Source: Flavobacteriaceae bacterium (lineage in GTDB: Bacteria; Bacteroidota; Bacteroidia; Flavobacteriales; Flavobacteriaceae). From it: a stretch of DNA of 34,627 bases. The notes under the pieces were generated by a model. The model saw only the letters and a program-made list of their open reading frames with translations, did not search any database and was not told the origin of the DNA. Positions 1 to 8,391 of the stretch are shown piece by piece. The position numbers and the translations under genes were made by a program. Each line of letters begins with the position of its first letter. Positions within the stretch are counted from its first letter, which is position 1. The stretch is taken from positions 1 to 34,627 of the forward strand of contig JAENXB010000002.1 in the NCBI GenBank assembly GCA_016649785.1, in the 5' to 3' direction.

Positions 1-929
1 GTTTTAAACTCGTGCGTCATATTATTGATGAAATCGGTTTTGATTTGTGAGATCTGCCGTTGCTTGATCAATTGGGTTAAAGCACTGGAATAAGCGATCA
101 CGATAATAAGCGTAAAAATAATGGAGAGTGTAGCCATCAGGATTACCGAGGACAACACTACTTTTTTCTTCCCGGTAAAATTCACCAATAACTGATAGTT
201 GCTGGTGCCAGCCGTATCCACAAATAACGGCACCGAATAAGTTGCGGGAAAATCCAGAGAGAAATTGCTGGAATGCATCTTGGTTGCCAGTGAGTTGCTA
301 AATACTCCAAATTCAAAATCGGTTTTTAAATTGTAATTTTTTAGTTCACGGGTGAGCAAAGTTTTCACATTATCTTCTGAAAGCCTTTTATGTATGGGAA
401 TACGGGCGGTGTATTCAGAAATATAAGAACGCAACATATCCTTTTCAACTTCTTTCATTCGCATCAGTCGCTCAATGCGCTGCTCTGGAGTAAGCTGATT
501 TGATCCAATTTTATTGCGTTTAAAAATATCGGTCACCTTTTTATTGATAAGTTTTGAAAACTGAATACTGTCTTGGGCAGAAATTAAAAAATCTGAGGAA
601 ATTTTATAGTCTTCCTCAAGAATTCCTTCCATCATTAAACTCTCGTTATTATTAAACTTGTTTTTATTCAGTTGAAAATAGTCCATCAGGCTTGCCTCGG
701 TTAAAGCCAAGGCAGAGTTGTCCCCGCCTTCAAACTCAAACCAGAAATTTTCAAGTTCCTGATTTTGAAGCTCCTTTGATACGCTTATCAAAACCTGTTT
801 TACATTATATGAAAACTGTTCTTCCTTATCGTCTACAGCAGTTTTTATCCAATACCCCTGCACAAAAATTATCCCAATTAGTGATAAACTCATTAGCAGG
901 ATTAGAAGGAGGAATAACTTTTTATTCAT
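1..929 (-). CDS. Sensor histidine kinase, N-terminal part (runs off left edge)
   Basis: This is a membrane-bound two-component sensor kinase. About 309 residues are visible. It begins MNKKLFLLLILLMSLSL with a hydrophobic segment (about residues 4-25). A periplasmic sensor region of about 230 residues follows with no recognisable motif. A second membrane segment lies at about 256-280. The linker KQRQISQIKTDFINN leads into the H-box MTHEFK at 304-309, with His306 the expected phospho-acceptor. The kinase ATPase domain would lie beyond position 1. The architecture resembles RprX-type kinases common in Bacteroidota; its response regulator is not in the window. The reading frame is open throughout. 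A perfect -7 box (TACTTTTG, 934-941 on minus) lies only a few bases before the ATG, so the transcript may be nearly leaderless. The kinase call is firm; the signal sensed is unknown. Confidence 0.88.
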   Translation of the reverse strand, partial: MNKKLFLLLILLMSLSLIGIIFVQGYWIKTAVDDKEEQFSYNVKQVLISVSKELQNQELENFWFEFEGGDNSALALTEASLMDYFQLNKNKFNNNESLMMEGILEEDYKISSDFLISAQDSIQFSKLINKKVTDIFKRNKIGSNQLTPEQRIERLMRMKEVEKDMLRSYISEYTARIPIHKRLSEDNVKTLLTRELKNYNLKTDFEFGVFSNSLATKMHSSNFSLDFPATYSVPLFVDTAGTSNYQLLVNFTGKKKVVLSSVILMATLSIIFTLIIVIAYSSALTQLIKQRQISQIKTDFINNMTHEFK

Positions 930-933
930 GCAA

Positions 934-941
934 CAAAAGTA
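934..941 (-). promoter_or_regulatory. Candidate -7 box of the histidine kinase
   Basis: TACTTTTG on the minus strand matches the Bacteroidota -7 consensus TAnnTTTG. No good TTTG lies at the usual 19-21 nt spacing. Transcription would start within a few bases of the ATG at 929, giving a nearly leaderless mRNA. Confidence 0.35.
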
Positions 942-995
942 ATATTTTAACATTTAGAGGCTTGACAATTTAACCAAATGTTAACAAAACAAAGT

Positions 996-1586
996 TTAAT
1001 TTTTATCAGGTATTAAGATAATTTCGTGAAATTTTCTTACTTGTTCCCTGGTATTCTGCAAATTTAAATTATTTATATGGAAATCGGCGAGTTTTCTTTT
1101 TTTTGAATCACTCCATTGGTGCTTCATTCTCGCTTCAATATCTTCTTCAGAACTTTTGTCGCGGCTTTTAAGGCGTTTGATCCTTTCTTCAAAGGGCGCG
1201 GTTACCAGAATAACCGCATCGCATTTTTTGTATCCTCCTTTTTCAAATAAAATTGCCGCTTCATAGATCACATAAGGCGAATTTTTCCAATTTTTCCAAT
1301 TTTCAAAATCAGTTGCCACGGCAGGATGAACTATAGAGTTGAGTTTTTCTAATTTTTCTGCGGAATTAAATACTTGTGCAGCAACATATTTTCGGTCTAA
1401 AACACCATCCGGATAAGCTTTTTCACCAAGAAGATCAATTATCTTGGATTTCACTTCAGCAGAAGTATTCATCAAAGTTTTTGCAGCATCATCGGCAATA
1501 TAAACAGGAATGCCCAATTCTTTAAAAAAATTGGCCACAGTGGTTTTACCACTTCCCATCCCGCCGGTAAGACCAATTACTTTCAT
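996..1586 (-). CDS. coaE: Dephospho-CoA kinase
   Basis: CoaE phosphorylates the 3'-hydroxyl of dephospho-CoA with ATP, the last step of coenzyme A synthesis, in the cytoplasm. The 196-residue length is normal for the family. The P-loop GGMGSGKT is at residues 8-15. The DD motif after YIADDAAK and the RLKSRDKSSEEDIEARMKHQ lid/base-binding region are both present. It is the last gene of a minus-strand series GT2, YbbR-like, CoaE and starts 84 nt after the YbbR-like stop. That gap holds a heptad repeat array rather than a clear promoter. CoaBC, acting earlier in the same pathway, is encoded at 7179-8387. Assignment is secure. Confidence 0.96.
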   Translation of the reverse strand: MKVIGLTGGMGSGKTTVANFFKELGIPVYIADDAAKTLMNTSAEVKSKIIDLLGEKAYPDGVLDRKYVAAQVFNSAEKLEKLNSIVHPAVATDFENWKNWKNSPYVIYEAAILFEKGGYKKCDAVILVTAPFEERIKRLKSRDKSSEEDIEARMKHQWSDSKKRKLADFHINNLNLQNTREQVRKFHEIILIPDKN

Positions 1587-1599
1587 TCTTAGATTTTAG

Positions 1600-1665
1600 A
1601 AATGAGATATTAGATATGAGATGTTAGTATTGAGATATTTTGAATTTTGAACTTTGAATTTTGAA
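1600..1665. repeat. Heptad-phased degenerate tandem repeat array
   Basis: The gap between coaE and the YbbR-like gene is a simple-repeat array. Positions 1600-1641 hold three consecutive 14-nt units (aaatgagatattag, atatgagatgttag, tattgagatatttt), each of which is two 7-mers. Positions 1638-1665 hold four in-phase 7-mers (ttttgaa, ttttgaa, ctttgaa, ttttgaa). The heptamer tattgag (1628-1634) recurs in reverse complement at the second array (16071-16126). The role is unknown. Confidence 0.75.
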
Positions 1666-1670
1666 TTTTT

Positions 1671-2627
1671 TTATCTTTTAATTACAAATTGAATTTTATT
1701 TTCGTTTAATCGAAGATTATTTACAATATCGGGTTTTTCTACAATCTGGGCCAAAAGATACCCATCACTGTCCACAGAATTCTTGAAGTCCACGATCACC
1801 TTGAAATTTGAGGGTTTCACCTTGTCAAATTCGCTTAAACTTACCTGATAATATACAATTACCTCTTTTGGAAAAATAACCACATTCATTTTTTCAGGCA
1901 CGTTTATCATCTCGATAGGAATTTCAACTTTTCCTTCGGTAAACTTATCCGTACGAAGGGAATAGCTCACTTCATCCTGATAAAAAGTAACCGTACCGAG
2001 ATTTGTTCTATCCAGTTTTATTCTGCCTTCTATGTCTTTATTGATATTGCCAATTTTTAGCGCCTTTGTGTTGACCTGCCGTAAAGTATCCAAAATATTT
2101 TCAGGGCCGCTTACTGTGATTGAATCCGGTTGAAGTTTAATTTTATCCAATGCTGAATACCCCACAGAAAAGCCTAAATTTATTTTGGAATTAATAGGAA
2201 CCTTTTTGACCGCGCGCTGTTGAAAATCAATTTTCAGGTTTTCCTGAAGAAAACCGGCATTTTCATAGTCTATTCTTAACTGTGAAAAAATAGCCGTTTT
2301 ATGAAGTTCCAGATTGTAAACTAATTGTTCATCCAAAGGCTCGGCATCACTTAGATCTATCTTTAATTCCCTCGGAAAAAACTTATAAATAGCAATATTA
2401 AAACCTTTATCCCGAATCCTCAGATCTAAATATTTTGGGGAATTTTCCAGAAGAATTTTATCTTTTGGAAGGTTAATATAGCTTACCGGCAGCTCTATTA
2501 CTGTAGTATATTGTTTGGAAAATTGAACAAAGACCCAAATAACGGTGGAAAACCCCAAAAAGAATAAAAATGTTTTTAAAGGCCCCTTTTTTATCCAGTG
2601 CTTATTTTGCTTTTTTTTGTCTTGCAT
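1671..2627 (-). CDS. YbbR/CdaR-like membrane-anchored protein
   Basis: The protein has 318 residues: a basic cytoplasmic N-terminus (KKKQNKHWIKKG), one membrane segment at about 19-35, and a long extracytoplasmic part with repeated beta-rich blocks. Segments such as VPINSKINLGFSVGYSAL and VEIPIEMINVPEKMNVV, each followed by SGPENILD-like or KEVIVYYQV-like strands, fit YbbR-domain repeats. In Firmicutes, YbbR-domain CdaR controls the diadenylate cyclase CdaA. No cyclase gene is adjacent here, so that role should not be carried over. The start overlaps the 3' end of the GT2 gene by 26 nt, suggesting translational coupling. The family call is good; the function is unknown. Confidence 0.75.
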   Translation of the reverse strand: MQDKKKQNKHWIKKGPLKTFLFFLGFSTVIWVFVQFSKQYTTVIELPVSYINLPKDKILLENSPKYLDLRIRDKGFNIAIYKFFPRELKIDLSDAEPLDEQLVYNLELHKTAIFSQLRIDYENAGFLQENLKIDFQQRAVKKVPINSKINLGFSVGYSALDKIKLQPDSITVSGPENILDTLRQVNTKALKIGNINKDIEGRIKLDRTNLGTVTFYQDEVSYSLRTDKFTEGKVEIPIEMINVPEKMNVVIFPKEVIVYYQVSLSEFDKVKPSNFKVIVDFKNSVDSDGYLLAQIVEKPDIVNNLRLNENKIQFVIKR

Positions 2628-3627
2628 TGTTAAAAAATAACTTCGGAAAAGCGGTTTCTGGTTCCATCTTTAAGAATCTCAATTTCCATATAGATCTTAA
2701 AAATCCGTAGCCGTATCCTGAGAATTGAATAAAAGTAGCAATAATAGCTGCTAAACCAATATTTAAACTTCTGTTTTTTATACCGGCGTCCAATCCAACT
2801 ATTATAAAATAGAACAAATAGCACAATAAGAAAATGGAAACGCCTAGTAGGAATAATACTATTGCAAATAGAAGACCAATCAAAAACAAGCTGGGGAACC
2901 AATACGTTATTTTTCCCGATCCGGGATGCCAAAGGTTCAAAATGGGCCGTACCAACCCAAATTTATGAACCTGCCTGTAAAATTTCTTCCAATTTATTCG
3001 CCTTTTATGAAAAACAACAGCATTGGGGATCAAGGTAGTTTCAAATCCCAGTTTCAGTAATCGCAGGGATAGATCAGGATCTTCCCCTGGATTTATATTT
3101 CTGAACCCGCCGGAAACTTCAAAGGCTTTTTTTGAAAGTCCCATATTAAAACTGCGTGGCTGAAATTTATTTAAGGCTTGTTTCCTGCCGCGTATCCCGC
3201 CGGTGGTAAGGAAGGATGTCATGGCGTAGTTAATTGCCTTTTGCTTATCGGAAAAACTGTGATGAGCAGCATCCGGCCCACCAAAACAATTGTGAAAATT
3301 TAAAGATAAAAATGAATCGACTTCTTTTAAATAATCGGGAGGTAAGATCACATCGGAATCCAAGATGAGAAAATAATTTCCCCTCGCTTTGCGCATTCCG
3401 TAATTTCTTGAATCTCCCGGGCCGGAATTGTGTTTAAAATAATAACTTATCTGTAACCTGCCCTGAAATTCCCTGACCACTTTTTCTGAAGAAAGTGTAG
3501 AACCATCTTCAATAATAACAATTTCAAAAGTTCCTGCCCACCGGAGTTCTGTCATACTCTGCAACAATTCCCTGATTTCCCCCGGCCTGTTAAAAACTGG
3601 AATAATAAATGAATAGTTTATCTGCAT
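2602..3627 (-). CDS. Family 2 glycosyltransferase, membrane-associated
   Basis: This 341-residue GT-A fold transferase probably adds a sugar from a nucleotide-sugar donor to a surface glycan or lipid. The N-terminus YSFIIPVFNRPGEIRELLQS is typical of GT2. The metal-binding DSD motif is at residues 90-92 (FLILDSDVILP), and the acceptor-side GEDPDLSLRL acidic motif is at 181-190. Two or three hydrophobic segments at about 243-262, 264-280 and 288-305 anchor the C-terminus to the membrane. It is first in the unit with the YbbR-like gene, which it overlaps by 26 nt. A strong hairpin (3651-3689) separates it from fabI. Donor and acceptor cannot be deduced. Confidence 0.88.
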   Translation of the reverse strand: MQINYSFIIPVFNRPGEIRELLQSMTELRWAGTFEIVIIEDGSTLSSEKVVREFQGRLQISYYFKHNSGPGDSRNYGMRKARGNYFLILDSDVILPPDYLKEVDSFLSLNFHNCFGGPDAAHHSFSDKQKAINYAMTSFLTTGGIRGRKQALNKFQPRSFNMGLSKKAFEVSGGFRNINPGEDPDLSLRLLKLGFETTLIPNAVVFHKRRINWKKFYRQVHKFGLVRPILNLWHPGSGKITYWFPSLFLIGLLFAIVLFLLGVSIFLLCYLFYFIIVGLDAGIKNRSLNIGLAAIIATFIQFSGYGYGFLRSIWKLRFLKMEPETAFPKLFFNNARQKKAK

Positions 3628-3650
3628 TGTAAAAAAACCGGTATTAAATT

Positions 3651-3689
3651 ATAAAATTTAGCCCCGAATTATTCAGGGCCAAATTTTAT
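3651..3689 (-). terminator. Hairpin between fabI and the GT2 gene
   Basis: Left arm ATAAAATTTaGCCC (3651-3664) pairs with GGGCcAAATTTTAT (3676-3689), leaving one mismatch and an 11-nt loop. Read on minus it follows the fabI stop by 16 nt and runs into U-rich sequence, so it probably ends the fabI transcript. The near-symmetry would let it act in either direction. Confidence 0.55.
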
Positions 3690-3705
3690 AAGATCATTTT
3701 TTATG

Positions 3706-4527
3706 CTATTCTTCCCCTTTCATAAAGGCATCCATCACTTCCATACTAACGCCCATATTTGAGAATCCGCCATCATTGTATAAATTCTGAAGGGTAACGC
3801 GCTTTGTCAAATCAGAAAATAAGCTAACAGTATAGTTTGCACAGTCTAAAGCCGTGGCATTTCCAAGCGGAGACATTTTATCGGCATAGGCTATAAATCC
3901 GTTAAAACCTTTAACGCCCATTCCGGCGGTAGTTGGAGTTGGTGATTGGGAGATCGTGTTAACCCTAACTTTTTTATCCTTTCCAAAGAAATACCCAAAG
4001 CTACGCGCGATAGATTCCAGGTAGGCTTTATTGTCGGCCATGTCATTATAATCCGGAAATACACGTTGAGAAGCCATATACGTAAGAGCTACAATACTAC
4101 CCCATTCATTCATCGCATCTTTTTTGTAAAGCACCTGCATGGTTTTATGAAAAGAAACCGCTGAAATATCCCACCCTTTTTGAGTGAATTCATAGTTCTG
4201 GCTGGTATAATGGTTTCCTTTTCGCACATTCATGGACATCCCTATGGAATGCAGCACAAAATCGAGCTTTCCTCCCAAAATTTCGGTAGCTTTTTCTACT
4301 AGTTTTTCCAAATCCTCAATACTTGTCGCATCCGCAGGAATAACTTGTGAGTTGGTTGCTTCTGCAAGTTTATTAAGGGTTCCCATTCGCAAGGCAATTG
4401 GGGCATTTGTCAAAACAAATGTTCCGCCTTCGGCATGCACCTGTTCCGCTGTTTTCCAGGCGATAGAATTTTCGTCCAAAGCGCCAAAAATGATCCCTCT
4501 TTTTCCTTTTAGTAGATTGTATGCCAT
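3706..4527 (-). CDS. fabI: Enoyl-[acyl-carrier-protein] reductase
   Basis: FabI reduces trans-2-enoyl-ACP with NAD(P)H, the last step of each fatty acid elongation round. The 273-residue SDR-fold protein has the cofactor loop GIIFGALDENSIAW (11-24). The catalytic Tyr-x6-Lys is YNDMADNK, with Tyr160 and Lys167, and the extra FabI tyrosine Tyr150 is present. SQSPTPTTAGMGV is the flexible substrate loop. It appears monocistronic, with a perfect -7 box about 37 nt upstream and a hairpin after the stop. The FabI triclosan-binding architecture is conserved in outline. Assignment is secure. Confidence 0.95.
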   Translation of the reverse strand: MAYNLLKGKRGIIFGALDENSIAWKTAEQVHAEGGTFVLTNAPIALRMGTLNKLAEATNSQVIPADATSIEDLEKLVEKATEILGGKLDFVLHSIGMSMNVRKGNHYTSQNYEFTQKGWDISAVSFHKTMQVLYKKDAMNEWGSIVALTYMASQRVFPDYNDMADNKAYLESIARSFGYFFGKDKKVRVNTISQSPTPTTAGMGVKGFNGFIAYADKMSPLGNATALDCANYTVSLFSDLTKRVTLQNLYNDGGFSNMGVSMEVMDAFMKGEE

Positions 4528-4563
4528 GTGTATTGATTTTTTTTTAAAATTGTTTTAAACCTG

Positions 4564-4571
4564 CAAATATA
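4564..4571 (-). promoter_or_regulatory. fabI promoter -7 box
   Basis: TATATTTG on the minus strand is a full match to TAnnTTTG. Transcription would begin near 4557, leaving a leader of about 30 nt before the fabI ATG. The -33 element is not clear. Confidence 0.5.
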
Positions 4572-4581
4572 CAAACTTGAT

Positions 4582-6234
4582 TTAATTAAGTAAGGCTTTT
4601 GCATGAGCCATAGCCGATTTACTCAAAGTATTGCCTCCCAACATCATCGCAAGTTCCTCAATTCGCTCTTCGGGCTGAAGTTCTTTGATCTTGGTAACGG
4701 TAATTTCGGAAGCATCTTCCTTGAATATTTTAAAATGTTTGTTCCCTTTCCCGGCAATTTGAGGCAAGTGCGTAATGGCTATCACCTGCATAGTTTGCCC
4801 CATATTATAAAGTATATCGCCCATTTTTTGTGCAATATCACCGGATACGCCTGTGTCAATTTCATCAAAAATAATGGTAGGCAATTTGCTTTTGGAAGCG
4901 AGAATGCTTTTAACCGCAAGCATGATCCGGGATAACTCTCCTCCTGAGGCCGCTTTTTTCAGTTCCGTAAAATCGCCGCCTTTATTGGCAGATAAATACC
5001 AAAAAAGCTGATCCTGCCCATTCGAATAAAATTCTTCACGGAATTTTAGCTCCATTTTAAGACGGGCATTTGGCATTCCCAAATCGGATATTATTTTTTC
5101 AACATCTGAAATAAGCCCGGGAATGGTTTGCTCTCTATTCTCATGTATTTTTTTGGTAATAAGGCCCAAATTTACTTTTTTCTCAAAAATCTCTTTATTT
5201 AGCTGTTCCAGATCGGCTTCGGCATTTTCCGTCAGAGCCACCTTTTGGGCGAGTTGAGTTTTTATGCTCAATAACTCTTCTATACTATGTGCCGAATGTT
5301 TCTTTTTTAAATTATAGATTACCTGAAGCTTGGCGTTTACCTCATCCAACTCCTCAGGATTTGCCTCTACCCTTTCTAAAGAGGTTTCCAATTCCTGCGC
5401 AATATCGTCCAATTCTATTATTAGGCTTTCCACCCGCTCCTGCAAACTCGTGTAATTTCCTGAAAAACCCGCGATTTTAGACAAATTGGTACGCACCAGT
5501 TTTAAGCCTGCAATTGTGCCTATTTCTTCCTGCTGAATTTGGTTAAAGGCAAGTCCAAGATGTTCTGTAAGGGTTTCAACATTGTTCAATTCTTCGTGGC
5601 GTTCCTCCAAGTTCTCCAGCATGCCTTCCTTTAAACGGGCTTCTTCAAGTTCCTTTAGCAAAAAAAGATTGTAATCGTGTTCTTTTATCGCCAATGCCTG
5701 AGTTTCCTTTAACACCGTCAATTTGTGTTGTAGTTTTTTATAATCTTTAAGTCCTTCCTGAAACTCCTGTAACGAATCGTGATTTTTAGAGAGCGTATCC
5801 AATATCTCAAACTGATATTGGTTTTCCCCTAAACTCAGCGTTTGGTGTTGCCCGTGAATATCGATTAAAAAATCGCCCAATTTCACAAGCGTGGGAAGGG
5901 TTACGGGGGTATCGTTTATAAATGCCCTGGATTTACCCGAAGCGAGAATTTCCCTACGAATGATGGTTTGGTCTTCATAATCCAGATCTTCGGCAGTAAA
6001 AAAATCGGTGAGTTTGTAATTGGCAATATCAAAAACTCCCTCAATGACACATTTATTTTTTGAATTCCGGATCGCGCTATAGTCTGCCCGTTTTCCCAGG
6101 AGAAGTCCGAGCGCGCCAAGCATAATGGATTTCCCGGCACCGGTTTCGCCCGTAATGATGGTAAACCCCTGTTGAAGATCAATTTTGATATCTTCAATCA
6201 AGGCGTAATTTTTAATAGATAAAGCAGTTAGCAA
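4582..6234 (-). CDS. recN: DNA repair protein RecN
   Basis: RecN is an SMC-like ATPase acting in double-strand break repair and recombination. Its 550 residues match the family. The N-terminal Walker A is GETGAGKS (29-36). A long central coiled coil of about 150-400 has charged heptads, including ELEEARLKEGMLENLEERHEEL. The ABC signature SGGELSR lies at 430-436, Walker B IIFDEID at 454-460, and the H-loop ITHLPQIA follows. A well-spaced promoter (6254-6285) sits directly upstream, so recN can be transcribed apart from the DUF4835 gene 61 nt before it. Assignment is secure. Confidence 0.96.
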   Translation of the reverse strand: MLTALSIKNYALIEDIKIDLQQGFTIITGETGAGKSIMLGALGLLLGKRADYSAIRNSKNKCVIEGVFDIANYKLTDFFTAEDLDYEDQTIIRREILASGKSRAFINDTPVTLPTLVKLGDFLIDIHGQHQTLSLGENQYQFEILDTLSKNHDSLQEFQEGLKDYKKLQHKLTVLKETQALAIKEHDYNLFLLKELEEARLKEGMLENLEERHEELNNVETLTEHLGLAFNQIQQEEIGTIAGLKLVRTNLSKIAGFSGNYTSLQERVESLIIELDDIAQELETSLERVEANPEELDEVNAKLQVIYNLKKKHSAHSIEELLSIKTQLAQKVALTENAEADLEQLNKEIFEKKVNLGLITKKIHENREQTIPGLISDVEKIISDLGMPNARLKMELKFREEFYSNGQDQLFWYLSANKGGDFTELKKAASGGELSRIMLAVKSILASKSKLPTIIFDEIDTGVSGDIAQKMGDILYNMGQTMQVIAITHLPQIAGKGNKHFKIFKEDASEITVTKIKELQPEERIEELAMMLGGNTLSKSAMAHAKALLN

Positions 6235-6253
6235 ATTATAATAGATTTGAAGC

Positions 6254-6285
6254 TAAAGATACAAGAGAATTTCATTCCAATCAAA
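6254..6285 (-). promoter_or_regulatory. recN promoter (-33 TTTG, -7 TATCTTTA)
   Basis: On minus, TTTG (6285-6282) is followed after 20 nt by TATCTTTA (6261-6254), which differs from TAnnTTTG only at the last base. Transcription would start near 6247, about 13 nt before the recN ATG. Confidence 0.55.
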
Positions 6286-6295
6286 ACCGAATGCA

Positions 6296-7186
6296 TTAGA
6301 ATTGGATCTTCCTCCAATTTTCTGCATACATGGGCGCAACCCTGTTTAAAGTATCCACAAGATCGGCAATAGGAACTGATGGGCCACCACTGAAAATTTG
6401 TTCGATTTCCTGAGCTTTGGAGTCAAAAAATACCCGCATTAACAATGAATTTGGCCTGCTGTCATTCATACTGCGCAAATTTTGAATTGAGTTTGCAATG
6501 GCTTTTTTTCCAGCAGCGGGATCTTTATGCATTACATCCAGACCCAGGCGGTGGTATTGGTACAATGCTGTTCTATAATCTAGAAAGGCCTTAGACAACA
6601 AATCGGCATTAAGCCTGTAACGGGAGCGGTTCCCGTCACTTCCGCGCCAGCCGGCGGCATTGCTTTGCTGAGCTGTAGTCACAATTCTGTTAGCTTCTTC
6701 AAAATATGGGGTTCCACCTTCCTGTTGAAAAGTATCTGCATCCAATCCTAAAATGGTATAAACATAGAATGATATTACGGAAACCAAATTGGAGGAATAT
6801 TCATTCTGACTGTATGTTAAAGGCTCAAATTCCCTGTAGTTGAAGCTGAATTGTTCATCGTTAAAATTGAAGATCGGTGTGATCATTGTAGATCCAAAAA
6901 CAGGACGTGAGGATTGCACCTGAATAGTTCCTGAAAATGCATCGTTTTCAAATTTTGAAATATTGATAAAAACACTGTAATTGATGCGTTCGTGATTGGC
7001 ATACTTCCGGTCTGTCCAACTGGTTTGATTGATGAATTCAGAAAGCGATCTTTGCAAGGTTTTAAAAACAGATAAATTGCTTTGCCCGGTTTGTTCGGCA
7101 TTAATAATTACCTCCCCATTCAAATCCTGGGCCGAAGCTATGGCTACCCAAAAAAACAGCAATAATACCAGTGCGATCTTATTCAT
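6296..7186 (-). CDS. DUF4835 family secreted protein
   Basis: This 296-residue protein has a clear signal peptide (MNKIALVLLLFFWVAIASA, cleavage expected before QDLNGEV). The mature sequence matches the Bacteroidota DUF4835 family as I recall it: NAEQTGQSNLSVFKTLQRSL early on, the conserved QSSRPVFGSTMITPIFNF block, and a GLDADTFQQEGGTPYFEEAN block mid-protein. No catalytic motif is visible. It is predicted to be periplasmic. The gene overlaps the end of coaBC by 8 nt and closes the bamD-rpoZ-coaBC unit. Linkage to BamD suggests an envelope role, but this is inference. Family call good, function unknown. Confidence 0.82.
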   Translation of the reverse strand: MNKIALVLLLFFWVAIASAQDLNGEVIINAEQTGQSNLSVFKTLQRSLSEFINQTSWTDRKYANHERINYSVFINISKFENDAFSGTIQVQSSRPVFGSTMITPIFNFNDEQFSFNYREFEPLTYSQNEYSSNLVSVISFYVYTILGLDADTFQQEGGTPYFEEANRIVTTAQQSNAAGWRGSDGNRSRYRLNADLLSKAFLDYRTALYQYHRLGLDVMHKDPAAGKKAIANSIQNLRSMNDSRPNSLLMRVFFDSKAQEIEQIFSGGPSVPIADLVDTLNRVAPMYAENWRKIQF

Positions 7187-8387
7187 TTAACAATAGGATT
7201 ACTTCATTTAAAATATCCCGTGCAACTTCCGATTTAGATTTTAAACCGAATGTTTTCACTTCGTTCTTTGTGATAATTCTTATTTTATTAGTGTCGGATT
7301 TAAAACCTGCGCCTTCATCATTCAGGGAATTCAGAACGATAAAATCCAGGTTTTTACTTTCCAGTTTTCCTTTCGCGTTTTCAAGTTCATTATTGGTTTC
7401 CAATGCGAAACCAACAAGCTTTTGTCTCTTTTTCAATTTTCCCAGAGAAGCCAAAATATCCTGGGTTGGCGTTAATTCAATTGTCAAAACAGCCTCCTGT
7501 TTTTTCATTTTTTGTTTAGCCACGGTTTTCGGTTTATAATCAGATACCGCTGCTGCCGCTATTGCCACATCCATTGTGGCGTAAAATTCGTGTGCCGCAT
7601 TATACATTTCCTGGGCACTGGTGACCCTGATAAGCCTAATATTCGAATTTTCTAAATTTAAATGGCTCGGACCTGAAATAAGGATTACCTCAGCACCTAA
7701 TTTGGCTGCTTCTTTTGCCAATTCAAATCCCATTTTTCCACTGGAATGATTTCCTATAAAACGCACAGGATCTATAGCTTCGTATGTGGGTCCTGCCGTA
7801 ATCATGACTTTTTTATTGCAAAGAGGCATTTTTTCGCGCAGGTTGTTTTCTATAAAGCTAAGAATATTTTCCGGTTCCGCCATTCTTCCTTCGCCGAAAA
7901 GGCCACTGGCTAGTTCTCCGGATTCCGCAGGGATCATACAATTTCCATAAGACTGGAGGATCTGTAAACTCTTTTTGGTAGCAGGGTGCTGGAACATGTC
8001 CAAATCCATTGCCGGAGCAAAATACACCGGACATTTTGCTGAAAGGTAGGTAGCCAAAAGGATATTATCACTGGTTCCCGATGCCATTTTAGATAAAGTA
8101 TTGGCAGTAGCCGGGGCAATAAGCATAAAATCGGCCCAAAGGCCGAGATCTACGTGACTGTTCCAGGTGGCATTTTCATCTTCCTCATCAGTGAATGATG
8201 AAATTACCTTGTTTTTTGAAAGTGTGGAAAGGGTAAGCGGAGTGACAAATTCTTTTGAAGCCGGTGTCATGATAACTTTCACCTGAGCACCGGCTTTAAT
8301 AAATAATCTGACTAAAGGAGCTGTTTTATAGGCAGCAATACCGGCAGAAATGCCTAATAGTATTTTTTTGTCCTCCAGAACACTCAT
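7179..8387 (-). CDS. coaBC: Bifunctional phosphopantothenoylcysteine synthetase/decarboxylase
   Basis: CoaBC joins cysteine to 4'-phosphopantothenate and decarboxylates the product, two steps of CoA synthesis. The 402-residue fusion has an N-terminal flavoprotein CoaC half (GISAGIAAYK, active-site His78 in NSHVDLG, APATANTLSKMASG, PAMDLDMF). The C-terminal CoaB half starts at about 190 (ITAGPTYEAIDPVRFIGNHSSG, AAAVSDYKPK, KMKK). In the loop that carries the decarboxylase cysteine in E. coli (QACGD-like), this protein reads GELASGLFGEG, with Ser in place of Cys. I believe this is common in Bacteroidota. It starts 4 nt after rpoZ and overlaps the DUF4835 gene by 8 nt. Confidence 0.95.
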   Translation of the reverse strand: MSVLEDKKILLGISAGIAAYKTAPLVRLFIKAGAQVKVIMTPASKEFVTPLTLSTLSKNKVISSFTDEEDENATWNSHVDLGLWADFMLIAPATANTLSKMASGTSDNILLATYLSAKCPVYFAPAMDLDMFQHPATKKSLQILQSYGNCMIPAESGELASGLFGEGRMAEPENILSFIENNLREKMPLCNKKVMITAGPTYEAIDPVRFIGNHSSGKMGFELAKEAAKLGAEVILISGPSHLNLENSNIRLIRVTSAQEMYNAAHEFYATMDVAIAAAAVSDYKPKTVAKQKMKKQEAVLTIELTPTQDILASLGKLKKRQKLVGFALETNNELENAKGKLESKNLDFIVLNSLNDEGAGFKSDTNKIRIITKNEVKTFGLKSKSEVARDILNEVILLLNE

Positions 8388-8391
8388 TATA

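Noticed and set aside
692-973. 93-residue plus-strand ORF opposite the histidine kinase
   Set aside because: It lies antisense to a well-supported kinase N-terminus and has no recognisable features.
1600-1665. CRISPR array
   Set aside because: Units are 7-14 nt with no spacers and there are no cas genes nearby. The same holds for 16071-16126.
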